Of a DNA stretch of 64,000 nt, positions 23,001 to 33,916 are shown one piece after another; position 1 is the stretch's first letter, and each line of letters opens with the position of its first letter. This DNA comes from Turritopsis dohrnii. Taxonomy: Eukaryota > Cnidaria > Hydrozoa > Anthoathecata > Oceaniidae. The DNA lies in the NCBI GenBank assembly GCA_027922465.2, contig BQMF02000017.1, positions 1,488,001 through 1,552,000 of the forward strand, in the 5' to 3' direction. Under the pieces are notes generated by a model. The model saw only the letters and a list, made by a program, of their open reading frames with translations, had not been told where the DNA came from and did not search any database. The position numbers and the translations under genes are program-made.

Positions 23001-25567
23001 CAAGATGTCGATGTTAAAGGTATACTTTATTTACTGTAATGAATTTTATTTAATTTGTTGTTTTGCTTATTTTCTTGTTTATGATACAAAAATATGGCTT
23101 CAGACAAATGTATGAAGGTAAAAAATATATTGTATTTATAATGGCTTTTGTAGTCATGGATAGTGGTTTTGATTTAAAAATTGCAAATGTTTTCCTTCGA
23201 AGCAAATCTTTTTGAAGTATCTACTTAATTATTAATTTATCTTCTTTTCAAAATGTGAATGATTGAAAATTAACCACTGATTGATCAAAGCTAAAGATAT
23301 TTGAGCTCAATTTTGTGGTTTTGTAAGTGTTTCTCTGCTGATGTTCCTCTTTTTTGACATCTACTACTTGTGCTAGGTTAGTAATGTCATTTCAGTGTGG
23401 TCTTTGGGTGTTTGTGAGCATTCATGCTCCAGCAAGTCCTCTTTACTTAGGCACTTCTGTTGTTACAGTCATTATAACTAAGATCAGCTTAGACTTTCGG
23501 GTACAAGAAGGTTAATAGAACCTTGTATACTTTGTTTCTTTAATGGTGAAGGTATTTAATTGAACATAGTAAGCAAGATATTTAACAAAATTTAACACTG
23601 TATAACTGTGCAGGATATAATTTGCTTTGCTGTGGATCTCTGTGGAGTGTGCTGTACCTTTTTTGCATCCATAATGATTGTTTTTCCTGTGGTTTTGATT
23701 ATGATTTTGAGCTATGTCATCTTGACTTAAGCTTGTTTATTCTCGTAATAATCAACCCTTATTTGCCTAATTACTTTAATCCATTTGAAAACTTTTAGAG
23801 TGCACCCACATGCTTCACTTTTTTTCTTCTACTAGAATATGACGGAGCTATGGTTACAAAGGAGCTTTTCGGGTGCTTCCTGGAGTCCTGCTCAGAAATG
23901 CTGACTGATATAGATACTGTAACTTTACATAAAACAATTCAAAGCACTTATGTCTGTTGCCACACTACCAAGAATAAACGAAGAAAAATGGAAGACAGGC
24001 ACGTTTTCCATGAGGATTTTAATGGTTTGTTTCCAACATCGAAGGTAAGAAAGTGAAGCAGAGATATTATTTGGATGGAACAAGTTGCAAATGTACAATA
24101 TCACTCATTTTTATTTTACTATTTTTAGGCTAATTGTCCACAATCGATATATGCTGTTTTTGATGGTCATGGTGGCACTGATGCTGCCAATTATGCTGCA
24201 TCTCAGTTTGTATGTCGTTTAAATGCTTGTGAAAATCTGATTTCTAGTCCTGGTAATGCACTTAGAGAATCAATCATAAAGACAGATGAAAATTTCATTC
24301 TAAAAGCAAAACGAGAGGTAAATCTATAGCACATTGTTATTCTATTCAGGAAAGTGTTATTCAATGTTATTTTAAAATCTTTTCTTTTAATTAGAGGCTA
24401 AGAAGTGGCGCCACCGCAGTCGCGGTTTTGATACAAGACAAAAATCTGACTGTAGCATGGGCTGGTGATTCACAGGTGGTATTGTGTAAGGGTGGTAATG
24501 CTGTCCAGCTGATGGAACCGCACAAGCCAGACAGACAAGTATTGCTTTAAATTGTATTGAATTGGAATATCAATGGAAGTCTCCTTTTAAAAGAGGTTTT
24601 TGTACTGAGATTGTACATCTTAATTCATTCGGTGATACTAACATATTTGCAGCATGGATAGAAGTTTGTCATGATAGTGTTTGTTATCGTCATAATGATG
24701 TCTATTGACTGTGATCAAACTTGTGGTCATTGCCGTCAGATTCCACTTGAAGGCTTTTTGTTTGTTTGTTAGGATGAGCGCAATCGCATTGAAGCTCTTG
24801 GTGGCTGTGTTGTATTTTTTGGTGGGTGGCGTGTAAATGGCTCGTTGTCTGTCTCTCGAGCTATTGGTGATTATGAACAAAAACCATATATAACTAGCGA
24901 GCCAGACATTGAGGAATATGAAATGGAAGGTATTGTTAAAAGTCCAGTCTTTTACAATAACCAGGAGGGAAGATTAAAATCATGTCCAAGTTCTTTCGGT
25001 TTTTACAGTATTATCCCTTTCACCAGTGGGCAAATTTCTTGAAAACTCACTGCAAAGGAGTGCATTTCTATAGAAATATACACACTGTTTTAATGATAGT
25101 GCTCTTCAATGCAGTGACTTTTTGAGTATTTTTCACATTGGGTAAGCCTCATGCTTTCAGTTTGAGGGTTTCATCAATGCCTGGACAGATGACTTCAAAG
25201 GAGGCTCCATTTGCTTCATGAGACATGTTGTTCCAGGATCTTCATTGTCAACTATTCTGAAAGAGTTGATGAGACTAAACATTGAGTAACTTTTATAGGT
25301 GATGAAGAATTTTTGATTCTTGCTTGCGATGGTTTATGGGACACAGTGGATCCGGTGGATGCTGTCGGACACGTGTGTGACTGCATCAATAAGGGCATAC
25401 GACACCAGTCAGCAGAACAGCTTGTGGAACTGGCGAAAAAAAATGGATCCATGGACAACATCACTGTCATGGTGGTGTTTTTAGACTTCAATACAAAACT
25501 AAAACCACCAAAACAAACTGAAGGGAACGAAGACAGTGACGCTGGGGGAAAATCCTCTCCTAGCTAG
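20059..25567 (+). CDS. PPM1F: PP2C-family Ser/Thr phosphatase, PPM1F/POPX2-like, seven exons, frame break in last exon
   Basis: Proposed exons: 20059-20240, 22910-23019, 23836-24044, 24129-24317, 24395-24538, 24773-24929, 25300-25567, with GT-AG ends. Metal-binding and core PP2C motifs appear in order: [92 protein letters not shown] and [18 protein letters not shown] and [10 protein letters not shown] specifically resemble PPM1E/PPM1F, which dephosphorylate PAK and CaM kinases. The helical N-terminus ([18 protein letters not shown]) fits PPM1F. The proposed exons total 1259 nt, one base short of a frame. After the 25300 acceptor the frame runs into a TGA at 25314-25316, and a one-base slip at the T4 run (25311-25314) is needed to reach ILACDG. 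This is either a base-calling error or a real lesion. Intron 1 carries a TIR transposon. Confidence 0.85.
20693..21624. mobile_element. TIR transposon, TA target site, in PPM1F intron 1
   Basis: Inverted ends of about 45 bp (CCGTCAATCGTCCTAACTTT ... AAAGTTAGGATGATAGACGG) are flanked by TA at 20691-20692 and 21625-21626. Sub-terminal words CCTTCCAAACTTCGGACA and its complement continue the arms. The 932-bp interior shows ORFs (for example 20929-21273, -) with no recognisable transposase. The flanks form a single older repeat that is uninterrupted at the start of the window. Confidence 0.75.
25035..25126 (+). repeat. Short fold-back repeat in PPM1F last intron
   Basis: Family copy: CACTGCAAAGGAGTGCATTT, CTATAGAAATATACACAC, then GCTCTTCAATGCAGTGACTT. 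See 10860-10950. Confidence 0.7.
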
Positions 25568-26747
25568 CCATGAATTCATGACAGGAATATAATTTTTTTT
25601 TCATATTTTAGTCTGTATTCCTTTCCACATAGTCATCTATTTAGCCTGTATTCCTTTCCACATAATCTACTTAAGTTAGTGACTCGTGTTTTTTCGAATG
25701 ATTTTTATAATGGTTTTTTATTCGAGAAGAACTATGTTGTGTTGATATTTACCGTACGCATGCGCAAACACCTTTCTATACTTGCACCTATAGTTCAGCT
25801 GACTTTTTCTCCTCGCCTAAGTTTAAGTTTATGGTGTGAATCTTTTTAATTTTGTCTGGGAAAGTGAAGCACGAGTCAAGTTATGCTTCGTTTGTTCAAA
25901 CATTTTTCACCTTGCTTTGTAGTGGGGAGAAATTGTTAATAGAGCATACTCTTTTCTATCCACCAGTATAATTTTCTTAACATTTATATATATATTTATA
26001 TTATGGTTACTTATATAACGTGGCTACAGTGTACTCTCAATTCCTCCTTTTGAATATTGTGACACCAGATCGTGTCGACAAAAACAATGGCATAAAAAAC
26101 AAACAGTGAGCGAACTCACCAGGAGTGAGGAGGGAGTTGCATTTGTCAAGAATTCTTTGTGAGTGTGATGATGCTGTCGTTCACGATCTTTGTTTGTTAA
26201 ACTTATTCTCTTCATGCACCAGCTTCTTACACATTACTTTTTTTGAACTGTTTTGAATAAACAAGACGGCGGCGAAATTTCTGTAAATATTTCTTATCTT
26301 TCTGTTGACATTTTATTTTTTGTTGTATTCGGCGCTCTGTTTCGTATGTTGTTACACGAGCATGGTTTCGTGTTCAACAAAACGTGTCTAGATATATCTT
26401 ATTTGTGGAACTTATATAATCAGAAATAGTCGAATGTTTTTAAACAACTTCGTTAGTCAAATATTCTGAAGTATCAATATCTTCGAGAGTTAGGCCACGG
26501 TTCTTCACAAGGCGATGAAATTTACCTCAACATTGAACGAATAACCAACCCTCACATAATATGTTATAAGCTCAGACCTCATATCGCGACTGCCGCTTGA
26601 CACTGGCTAGGTCCTGCGTAAGAAGTGGTTTCAAATAATAGACATTAAACGTTAACGACCAAGTCTGATATATAATTACGTCATCATTCTTTTATTATTG
26701 TTAGTATGTGTTTTTTCTTTTAAGATTTCTCTTGAAAAGAATTGAAC
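25568..26747. other. Intergenic between PPM1F and UBA3
   Basis: Contains PPM1F 3' sequence, including two near-identical words (TTTAGCCTGTATTCCTTTCC, and similar TTTAGTCTG at 25610). A diverged copy of the MULE-like MITE core lies at about 25835-25960. No gene is seen. Confidence 0.5.
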
Positions 26748-28070
26748 ATGGAAATAGAACCACCTGAAGAGTTGGTTCCACCATCCGGTCGCTGGAACAA
26801 CTTGCGGAAGCTATTATCAACACAAAGCTCACTTTCTGCAGATCAATTCGAAGCGGACGATGGGAACTTCGATTTTCTTCGGGAGCACATGAAAGTTTTG
26901 GTGATCGGTGCAGGAGGGTTGGGCTGCGAACTTTTGAAGGATATAGCTTTGCTGGGATTCAAAAATATCGACGTTATCGATATGGATACCATTGATTTGT
27001 CCAATCTGAATCGACAGTTTTTGTTCCGGCAAAAAGATATCGGCCGCCCAAAGGCGGTGGTTGCAGCGGAGTTCATTGAAAAGCGTGTAGTGGGCGTGAA
27101 CATGAAGGCGCACGTTTGCAAGATTCAAGATTACGATGAGGATTTCTACAGATCGTTTAATGTTGTTGTATGTGGGTTAGACTCGATTATTGCTAGGAGG
27201 TGGATCAATGGAATGCTACTTAACTTGGTGTCGAAAAATGACGACGGTGTTGTTGATTTAGCGTCGGTGATTCCATTGATCGATGGCGGAACTGAGGGAT
27301 TTAAAGGAAACGCCCGCGTCATCTTGCCTGGCATCACAGCTTGTATCGATTGTAATTTAGATTTATTTCCCAAACAGGTTAACTATCCGCTGTGTACTAT
27401 TGCTGAGACGCCTCGTCTACCCGAACACTGTATCGAATACATTCGAGTTATCTTATGGGAGAAGGAGCGCCCGTTTGGTGACACCCCAATTGATGGGGAT
27501 GACCCACAGCATATCAACTGGATAAACGAAAAGTCGTTACAAAGGGCGCAACTCTATGGAATTGAAGGAATCACTTATCAGTTGACAAAAGGCGTCATTA
27601 AAAATATTATTCCGGCTGTTGCGTCAACAAACGCCGTCATAGCGGCCATGTGTGCGGCGGAAATCGTCAAACTGATCACGTTCTGTTACAATCCAATGAA
27701 CAACTACACGGTATTCAACGACTCTCACGGTATCTATACGTACATGTTCGAAGCGGAAAAGAAAGAAGACTGTCCAACTTGTAGCGGAAAACCATCCACG
27801 GTGACGATCAAGACTGATGCTACATTGCAGGATTTCATCAACTCTCTATGTGAAAATCAAAATTATCAGATGAAATCTCCCAGCGTCACGACAGTCGTAA
27901 ACGGACAGAATAAGACGTTGTACATTCCTAATATCCCGTTCCTTGAGAAAGCCACCAAAGCCAATCTCGACAAGTTGCTGACCGATCTCGGAATTGTTGA
28001 CGGTCAAATTCTGCACGTGTCGGACGCCACGTCACCCAAAAGCCTCAACGTCAGAATTCGCTTTCAATGA
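26748..28070 (+). CDS. UBA3: NEDD8-activating enzyme E1 catalytic subunit (UBA3), intronless
   Basis: The 440-aa ORF starts at ATG 26748 (MEIEPPEELVPPSGRWNNL). The adenylation domain shows VLVIGAGGLGCELLKDIALL (nucleotide loop), VIDMDTIDLSNLNRQFLFR and DIGRPKA. The catalytic cysteine motif is YPLCTIAETPRLPEHC. Also present are GITYQLTKGVIKNIIPAVA, CCEE-like zinc ligands (ACIDCN and DCPTCSG) and a C-terminal ubiquitin-fold domain that recruits the E2 UBC12. With APPBP1 (NAE1), UBA3 activates NEDD8 for cullin modification. The human protein is 463 aa, so this one is full length with all key residues. Most animal UBA3 genes are split by many introns, but this copy has none and keeps an intact frame. 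That may mean lineage-specific intron loss or a functional retrocopy. Confidence 0.96.
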   Translation: MEIEPPEELVPPSGRWNNLRKLLSTQSSLSADQFEADDGNFDFLREHMKVLVIGAGGLGCELLKDIALLGFKNIDVIDMDTIDLSNLNRQFLFRQKDIGRPKAVVAAEFIEKRVVGVNMKAHVCKIQDYDEDFYRSFNVVVCGLDSIIARRWINGMLLNLVSKNDDGVVDLASVIPLIDGGTEGFKGNARVILPGITACIDCNLDLFPKQVNYPLCTIAETPRLPEHCIEYIRVILWEKERPFGDTPIDGDDPQHINWINEKSLQRAQLYGIEGITYQLTKGVIKNIIPAVASTNAVIAAMCAAEIVKLITFCYNPMNNYTVFNDSHGIYTYMFEAEKKEDCPTCSGKPSTVTIKTDATLQDFINSLCENQNYQMKSPSVTTVVNGQNKTLYIPNIPFLEKATKANLDKLLTDLGIVDGQILHVSDATSPKSLNVRIRFQ

Positions 28071-29315
28071 CGGACATGTTAGTCTCAGTTGCATTGTATT
28101 CATCGATATGTGCATCATAAGCTTTAATTTTGGGAGATCACTATTATGGAGATAAACTGCGTGTAAATTGAAGGCATGTACTTTACTTTAGCTGATGCAT
28201 TGAATGTCATGGGAAATGAGTTTTTTTCATAGGTTTTCGGTTTTTATATCCAAAAGTTTTATTTGAGCGAAAGATATAAATAAAGCCTGGAAATTAACAT
28301 GCTCAAACATCGTAGGCTAAGGAACGATGCCTCTTAAGGAGATTCTTCATCTATTTGTCGTTAAATTTTAAAGATAGTGAACTGTTCTAAAGAGGTTAGG
28401 GCGTTAAAATCCTTAGTGAGCTGTTCTAAAGAGGTTAGGGCGTTGAAATCCTACTGATTGTGCTGATGTCAGCAGCAATCCTTTCACATTGAGCAACTGA
28501 GAACAGATTTGGCGCGAAAAAATCCGACTATTTTCACAATGGAAGAGTATACAGTTCATCTAGCGATTTCCAACCCACTATGTTTTGGTGTAAAAACCTT
28601 GTTTTATTTGTTTGGGTCAGTGAGGTATAGGTAATGCCTCGTTTATTCAGACCATTTTAAGAAGCTTTATATCAAGTAGTTGAGCTGGTTAGAGATCGGT
28701 ATATGTATACACTCCGACGTAAACAAATGGCCAGCTCCCCCGCAGAGGTTCCATTGTAGAAATCCTATGTCTCAGTTTCTCACATGACTGTCCGTTGTTT
28801 TTAAAGATTTTCAAAAAAGGCATTTAACTGTGAAAAGAAAAAGGTATTCGAATTTTTTATGTTTAATAGTATGTAACATAATTGGATTTAAAAAGTTAAA
28901 AGCGTTCCAGGCTTTCTAAGAGTTAGGTGTTCTTGAGATTTGTATACTCGAACTTTCGTCTTGTCTAATGTAAATCAATTGACCTGCGATTAGACATTGT
29001 CAATACTTTTACTTAAGAATGCAAAAGTTTTCATAAGTACAGGTCATTAGATTTACGTTAGACAAGGCAAATGTTCGACCGTATAAACTACACTTCACAG
29101 CTTGAAGTAATATAATATAATATAATATAATATAATATAATATAAAGCATTATTTCATTTCATTTATTATTATTTTTCTATTTCATTTTTCCTTTTTGGA
29201 TTTATTTTTCTTATTCCTTTTTGAATATTGTTGTGTTTTTCATGACTGCTTTGATAGATGTTGAATTTTAACAATCCTTCCTTTCGCAGCGTCCTCTCAT
29301 TTAGATTGCTAAAAA
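28071..29315. other. Intergenic between UBA3 and mL37
   Basis: Holds a two-copy 41-bp-class direct repeat at about 28376-28453 (TGTTCTAAAGAGGTTAGGGC in both copies) and a MULE-like MITE core at 28545-28700. An inverted-repeat element lies at about 28940-29085 (arms CTCGAACTTTCGTCTTGTCT and its near complement). A (TATAA)n microsatellite lies at 29109-29155. Confidence 0.6.
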
Positions 29316-31417
29316 ATGTCTCATTGTAAAACAATTCCGTCATTGACAGGATGGTTACTGAAGAAAAGGATGCTTCATTCAGCTTATATCGTATATCCAG
29401 CAACGCGAGCTGTCGAACAACAAAAACAAGCTTGCTATCTCACAAAAACAATATTGCATGAAAAAACTGACTGTGGAGAAGGGTCTGGTGCGGCTTTAGC
29501 TACCAATAGAAAACATTTAGAAAACGCCATTATGAAATGTATTATTGACGTCAACTTTTTCCACAGAGACGCTGAGTTGAAGTGGAATAGATATACGAAA
29601 GAGTACGCCATCGAAGCAATGAAGACCAAATTCAAGTCCGACTACGCCCTACCTCTGCTAATGAACATGATGAAAACTGTATGGTCTAGTAATATAGTCA
29701 GGTAACGCCCACTCTAATAATTCATTTTGTTTACACTAAAGATCTTATTGTAGTAAGACTGGATTAGCGAATGATCTTGGTCACGTGGGGCTTCATCCAT
29801 TCAAACAAACTTTCAACCAATTGAATCGCTTCTATAAATTCAGTCATTGTTTTCTTAAACTTGGTATTGATAAATACATTTATGTCGTCCCTGCGCCTGT
29901 AGTGATACTTTTATGTCGTTTTGGCGCCTGTAGTGATACTTTTATGTCGTTTTGGCGCCTCTAGTGATACTTTTATGTCGTTTTGGCGCCTCTAGCAAAG
30001 GTGAACTGCTGTCGAGAACGATGTGTTTTCGTTGTGACCTATCTGCTCCATGGGAGAGAAACGATCAGAAAATTCAAGTAACCGGCAAACATGGTCACCT
30101 AATCAAAGGAAAGGACCTGCTGCCTGTCTTCGCCGACACGACAGAAATCGAGGAAACACGACACATCGACGTAGCATGGGATGACATCATTTCGCCGTTC
30201 TTTGATATTCACCAATTACCGACCCAGTTCACCGAGAATTCAGGTTTCCATGACGACTCTCCGTATCCGTATCCTCAAACTTTGATACTTTTCAATCCGA
30301 CGAATTGGCACTCTAAAAATAACATCGGACAAGGTGATTGGTGATTTTATTGTTGATTTTCATTTTATCTCTGATTTATCGATTTGTTCTAGAGTAATAA
30401 CATGGCTTCGAGGGAAATTTGGAATTAATGCTACCAAATTTCATGCATGACCATATCCTAGTTAAGTCACATATGGTTAGTTGGAATTTGATTGGAATTT
30501 TTGTTCGCCGGGAAATTTCAAATCGGTGTGAAATTTTAGATTTCAGATTTATTTCCCGAAAACGTCAATTAAATTTCCCGAAAACGTCAATTAAATTTCC
30601 CGAAAACTTCAATTAAATTTCAACCAACCATGTGATTATTAATGTTTGTGTTCTTAACCTTGTAAAATTTGTTTCGGTTAGTAAGGGTCTGGCCTCGTTA
30701 TTTCAGACAATTTTATGAAGATATTAAGGTAAGGTGTTCAGCTGTTAAAGCAAAATCAACCAGATTAAGTGCCTGTATTAAACAAGTGCACAGGAAAAAT
30801 ATAGGCTTACTATTGATATTCTGATGGCAATGGATATTCCTGATGTAATAGCCCTTCCCAGTGCGTAAATTTGTTGAAAAAGTCACTGCGAAGGAGTTCA
30901 TTTCTATAGAAATATACACCTTATTCAATAAAAATGCTCTTCATCGCAGTGACCATTTAATCGGCTCTTTTCATCGTGACACGTGTTTGTTTTTCTTTCA
31001 GCTATATTCTACAGTTTCGCGCATGCGTTGAATTGTGCGTTGAAAAACGGTGAGAAAATGGGCGAAGATTTAAAAAGACCTATCGCCATGCAATGCGTCA
31101 CTTTCAATGGGACCACTTTCAACTTTGTTCGTTTTCAATTAAACACGCTGAATTTGGCTGACGATGCAGATCAGATGATCAAAAATATCGCCTGGGCAAC
31201 GGATGAGATGAAACTGTACGACCAGGTCACAAACAAACCAGCGCTTTCGGAAGATTTTCTGTGTTACTATGGTGACAGGGAATCCCTGGTGAGTTTCGAC
31301 CGTAAGAGACTTTCACAAGATTTGCAAGATAAGCGTGAAGTTCGAGTGTCTGTCGAGGGACTGGACTATAAAACTGTAAATATGTTCATAGACTATATGT
31401 TGTACCCGTTTCTTTAA
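29316..31417 (+). CDS. MRPL37: Mitochondrial large ribosomal subunit protein mL37, three exons
   Basis: Exons 29316-29701, 29996-30333 and 31002-31417 join in phase to 1140 nt (379 aa). An in-frame TAA at 29310 fixes ATG 29316 as the first start. I recognise mL37 from ACYLTKTILHEK, LSAPWERN (equivalent of SATWNRE), NSGFHDDSPYPYPQTLILFN (equivalent of the GYPYPYPHTLYL core), FNFVRFQLNTLNL followed by KNIAWATDEMKLYDQ, and the C-terminal YMLYPFL. mL37 is a metazoan-specific component of the mitochondrial 39S subunit, related to mS30 (PDCD9). The human protein is about 423 aa; the N-terminus here is shorter and is basic enough for a mitochondrial presequence. Intron 1 ends in a tandem repeat that includes the splice acceptor. 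Confidence 0.88.
29884..29995 (+). repeat. About 31-bp tandem repeat containing the splice acceptor of mL37 intron 1
   Basis: Three to four copies of GTGATACTTTTATGTCG plus TTTTGGCGCCTCTA run up to the exon boundary at 29996. Each copy ends in a CTCTAG or CTGTAG acceptor-like word. Confidence 0.8.
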
Positions 31418-33916
31418 TCCGAGCTGTGATCACTCTCGTGTTTTGTCTCGAGCTTTATTGTGTCGTTTAACAACGCTCGTTAATGGCAGGGTACGGTGTA
31501 TTTGTATGCGGAAGTTTGAGCGTGGATAGTAAAAAGAAATAACATCACTAAACACAGGTGCTTTCTTATGCACAATGATTTTTTTAGACAGTTTAAAGAT
31601 AAATGAGCTATCATGAGGTCAAGAAAAAAGTGTACCAGCAGTCTTCTTGTGACATAATCTCCACGATAGAGTCGATCATTTTTTATTTTTTTTTTTACTT
31701 TATTTGAGCGCTTTGTTAATAATAAACAGCTGCTCGTTCCCAGACCATTTCTCAATTATTTCATTTCTACTAACATCAGCATAGTGGAACCCTCAGCTCT
31801 ACATATGATAGTTCATTACCTTCAGTTCTCGGTAACAATTATAATCATGCCAGACCAAAAAAACTTGAAACTTGCTTCGAGATAGTGGGAAAGGTTTTAG
31901 TAAAAGCTGGTTTTTTTGGTTCGCGGATGTTGGAGATAACGAGAGTCAATTGCATAACTTTACGCTGGTAGTCTCTCCTGAACCTAGAGAACTTTTTGGC
32001 TAAAACCTAGAACTGTTTAACCAAGGTTGAAGTATAACCGAGAACTACAATTATTAGACCTAAAACGCTGCATTTTGGCCGAGTTGTCGCGTCTAACCTC
32101 GCTTTTAATATTCAAATTGTTTCTAATTATCGGAATGGGAATTGGTAATAATAGAGACTAATATTAAGTCATAAAGTAATGAAATCAGTGGATCAATGAA
32201 TCGCGTGAAAACGAGGTTAGATATGAAACTGTCACAGTTCAGTTAAAATTGAAATTCGGGAAAGGTCAATTAGAACCCAGAGATGGCTGTACTGAACCAC
32301 ATTTTCGAGCTCAGCTGAGTAAAAAACTGCGTTGAAGCACTGTTTGCATTGCTTGTTAAAACCTCATTATTAGGTAGTGCACCTGTGAGTTTTATGATGA
32401 GCAAGGTTGATCAAATGAACCCACGCGTAGTCGCCTATATCGCTAGGTTTCATCATGTTTCTTTATACTCTCCCCAAACCCTTTGTAGAGTGAAACTTTT
32501 CTGGTTCTGAGAAATACGCGGTAAAAAAATTCATTGAATTTTAAAATCATTGTCAAAAGAAAGTTAAAACGTAACAAGGAAACACTATTTGCATACGAGC
32601 ATAGCTATTTAACTAACATTTTAGCAGTGTCTGTTTTGCTGGGGAGTTTTCTAACAATTCATCCTAGGGGATCATTTAACACTGTTAATTTTGATACTGA
32701 AAATCTATCCTTGAATGGCTATTTACTTTCTCACATGTGATGCAATGTCATAAAACTACAAGAAAAATTAACAAAAAGGGTTCAAAGTGAGTCACATCTC
32801 AATATACATCTGACTCTTAAAAGTGTATTGGGCTACAAAGAGTCGAATTCAATTTTAATTCCGGCCCCATCTTTACCAAAGCAAAAAATTGCGATTTGCC
32901 TAATTAGGACAGAGATTTGGTCATACTTTGACATGTGAATCTAAATAGACGGTTTTTTTTATGAGCAACCAAGGTCAGACCTTAGTAGTAATGTTGCTTA
33001 AAAAATGGCAATTTTTTAGTAGTAATGTTGCTTAATTTGTTGCTAAGAATTAATTGAAAAAATATGTATTTCCTGTCTTGAATACCTTTGTGTAAGGTTA
33101 AGTATTTAGGTACAAAGTGTAGGACACAGTACTGCAACCTAGTGTGGCAATTTTAAGAAATTTTCTGTAGCTATGATTTCAAAATTTCATGTTGCTAATT
33201 TATGTTAGATCCTTGTAGTACTGTTGCTTAACTTTTTGAGAAAATTTACTAGTGTTGCTTATAAACGTGTTGCTTATATATAAAAAAAAACGTGTACAAA
33301 AGTATTAAAAATGGGTTTAACACCAAAAGTGCAAACACCTCGGCCTCGATCCCAGGCCACCTTCGCTTTCAAAATTATATACGTATTATACTGACATATA
33401 AGGCTTAAAGGAATCTTTAAAAATTGGACACTTTGTGCGGCCTTGGTCGGCTCTTATTTAGCCAACTGGCAAAAATTTGGCCAATAAGTCCTAACAAGCT
33501 ATTTCTACAAAGAAGTGAATTAATTGAGAAATGAGTCTCACTTTCAAGAAGAATCTGTAAAGTCTGTGAACAAACAAGTCATTTGGCCAGGCTATGTTGA
33601 GTAACAATTTGACTGATCATAGGTAACACGGGGAAATGATTTTAAGTTTGTCGAAGTAAAGCAGTAAATTAGTAACAAAATTTATGAACGCTTAAATTCA
33701 AACTTTATTAGATGTATCAGAAAAAATCTTTAAAAAAATCTCTGATGTTCATTGGATTAAATCCAGTGAAACATGCATCTTGAGAAACTATATTACAAAT
33801 CCAGTGAAACGTGCATCTTGAGCATCCACGAGCCAAATGAGAAGTTCATTTCGGATGTATTTCAAAATTACGTCGATCTTGGAAACTGTGCATTTACTGC
33901 AAGCAAATAATTTGAC
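31418..33916. other. Intergenic between convergent mL37 and GLT1D1
   Basis: AT-rich, with no recognisable gene. Several scattered copies of TAGTAGTAATGTTGCTTAA-like words occur at 32985-33260. A near-duplicate of about 40 bp (GAAACATGCATCTTGAG and GAAACGTGCATCTTGAG) occurs at 33767-33822. Confidence 0.5.

Noticed and set aside
29316..29705. Alternative later start for mL37 after a possible acceptor (TTGACAG at about 29348)
   Set aside because: The ATG at 29316 follows an in-frame stop and needs no extra intron. The later option would put the next ATG out of frame with ACYLTKT.
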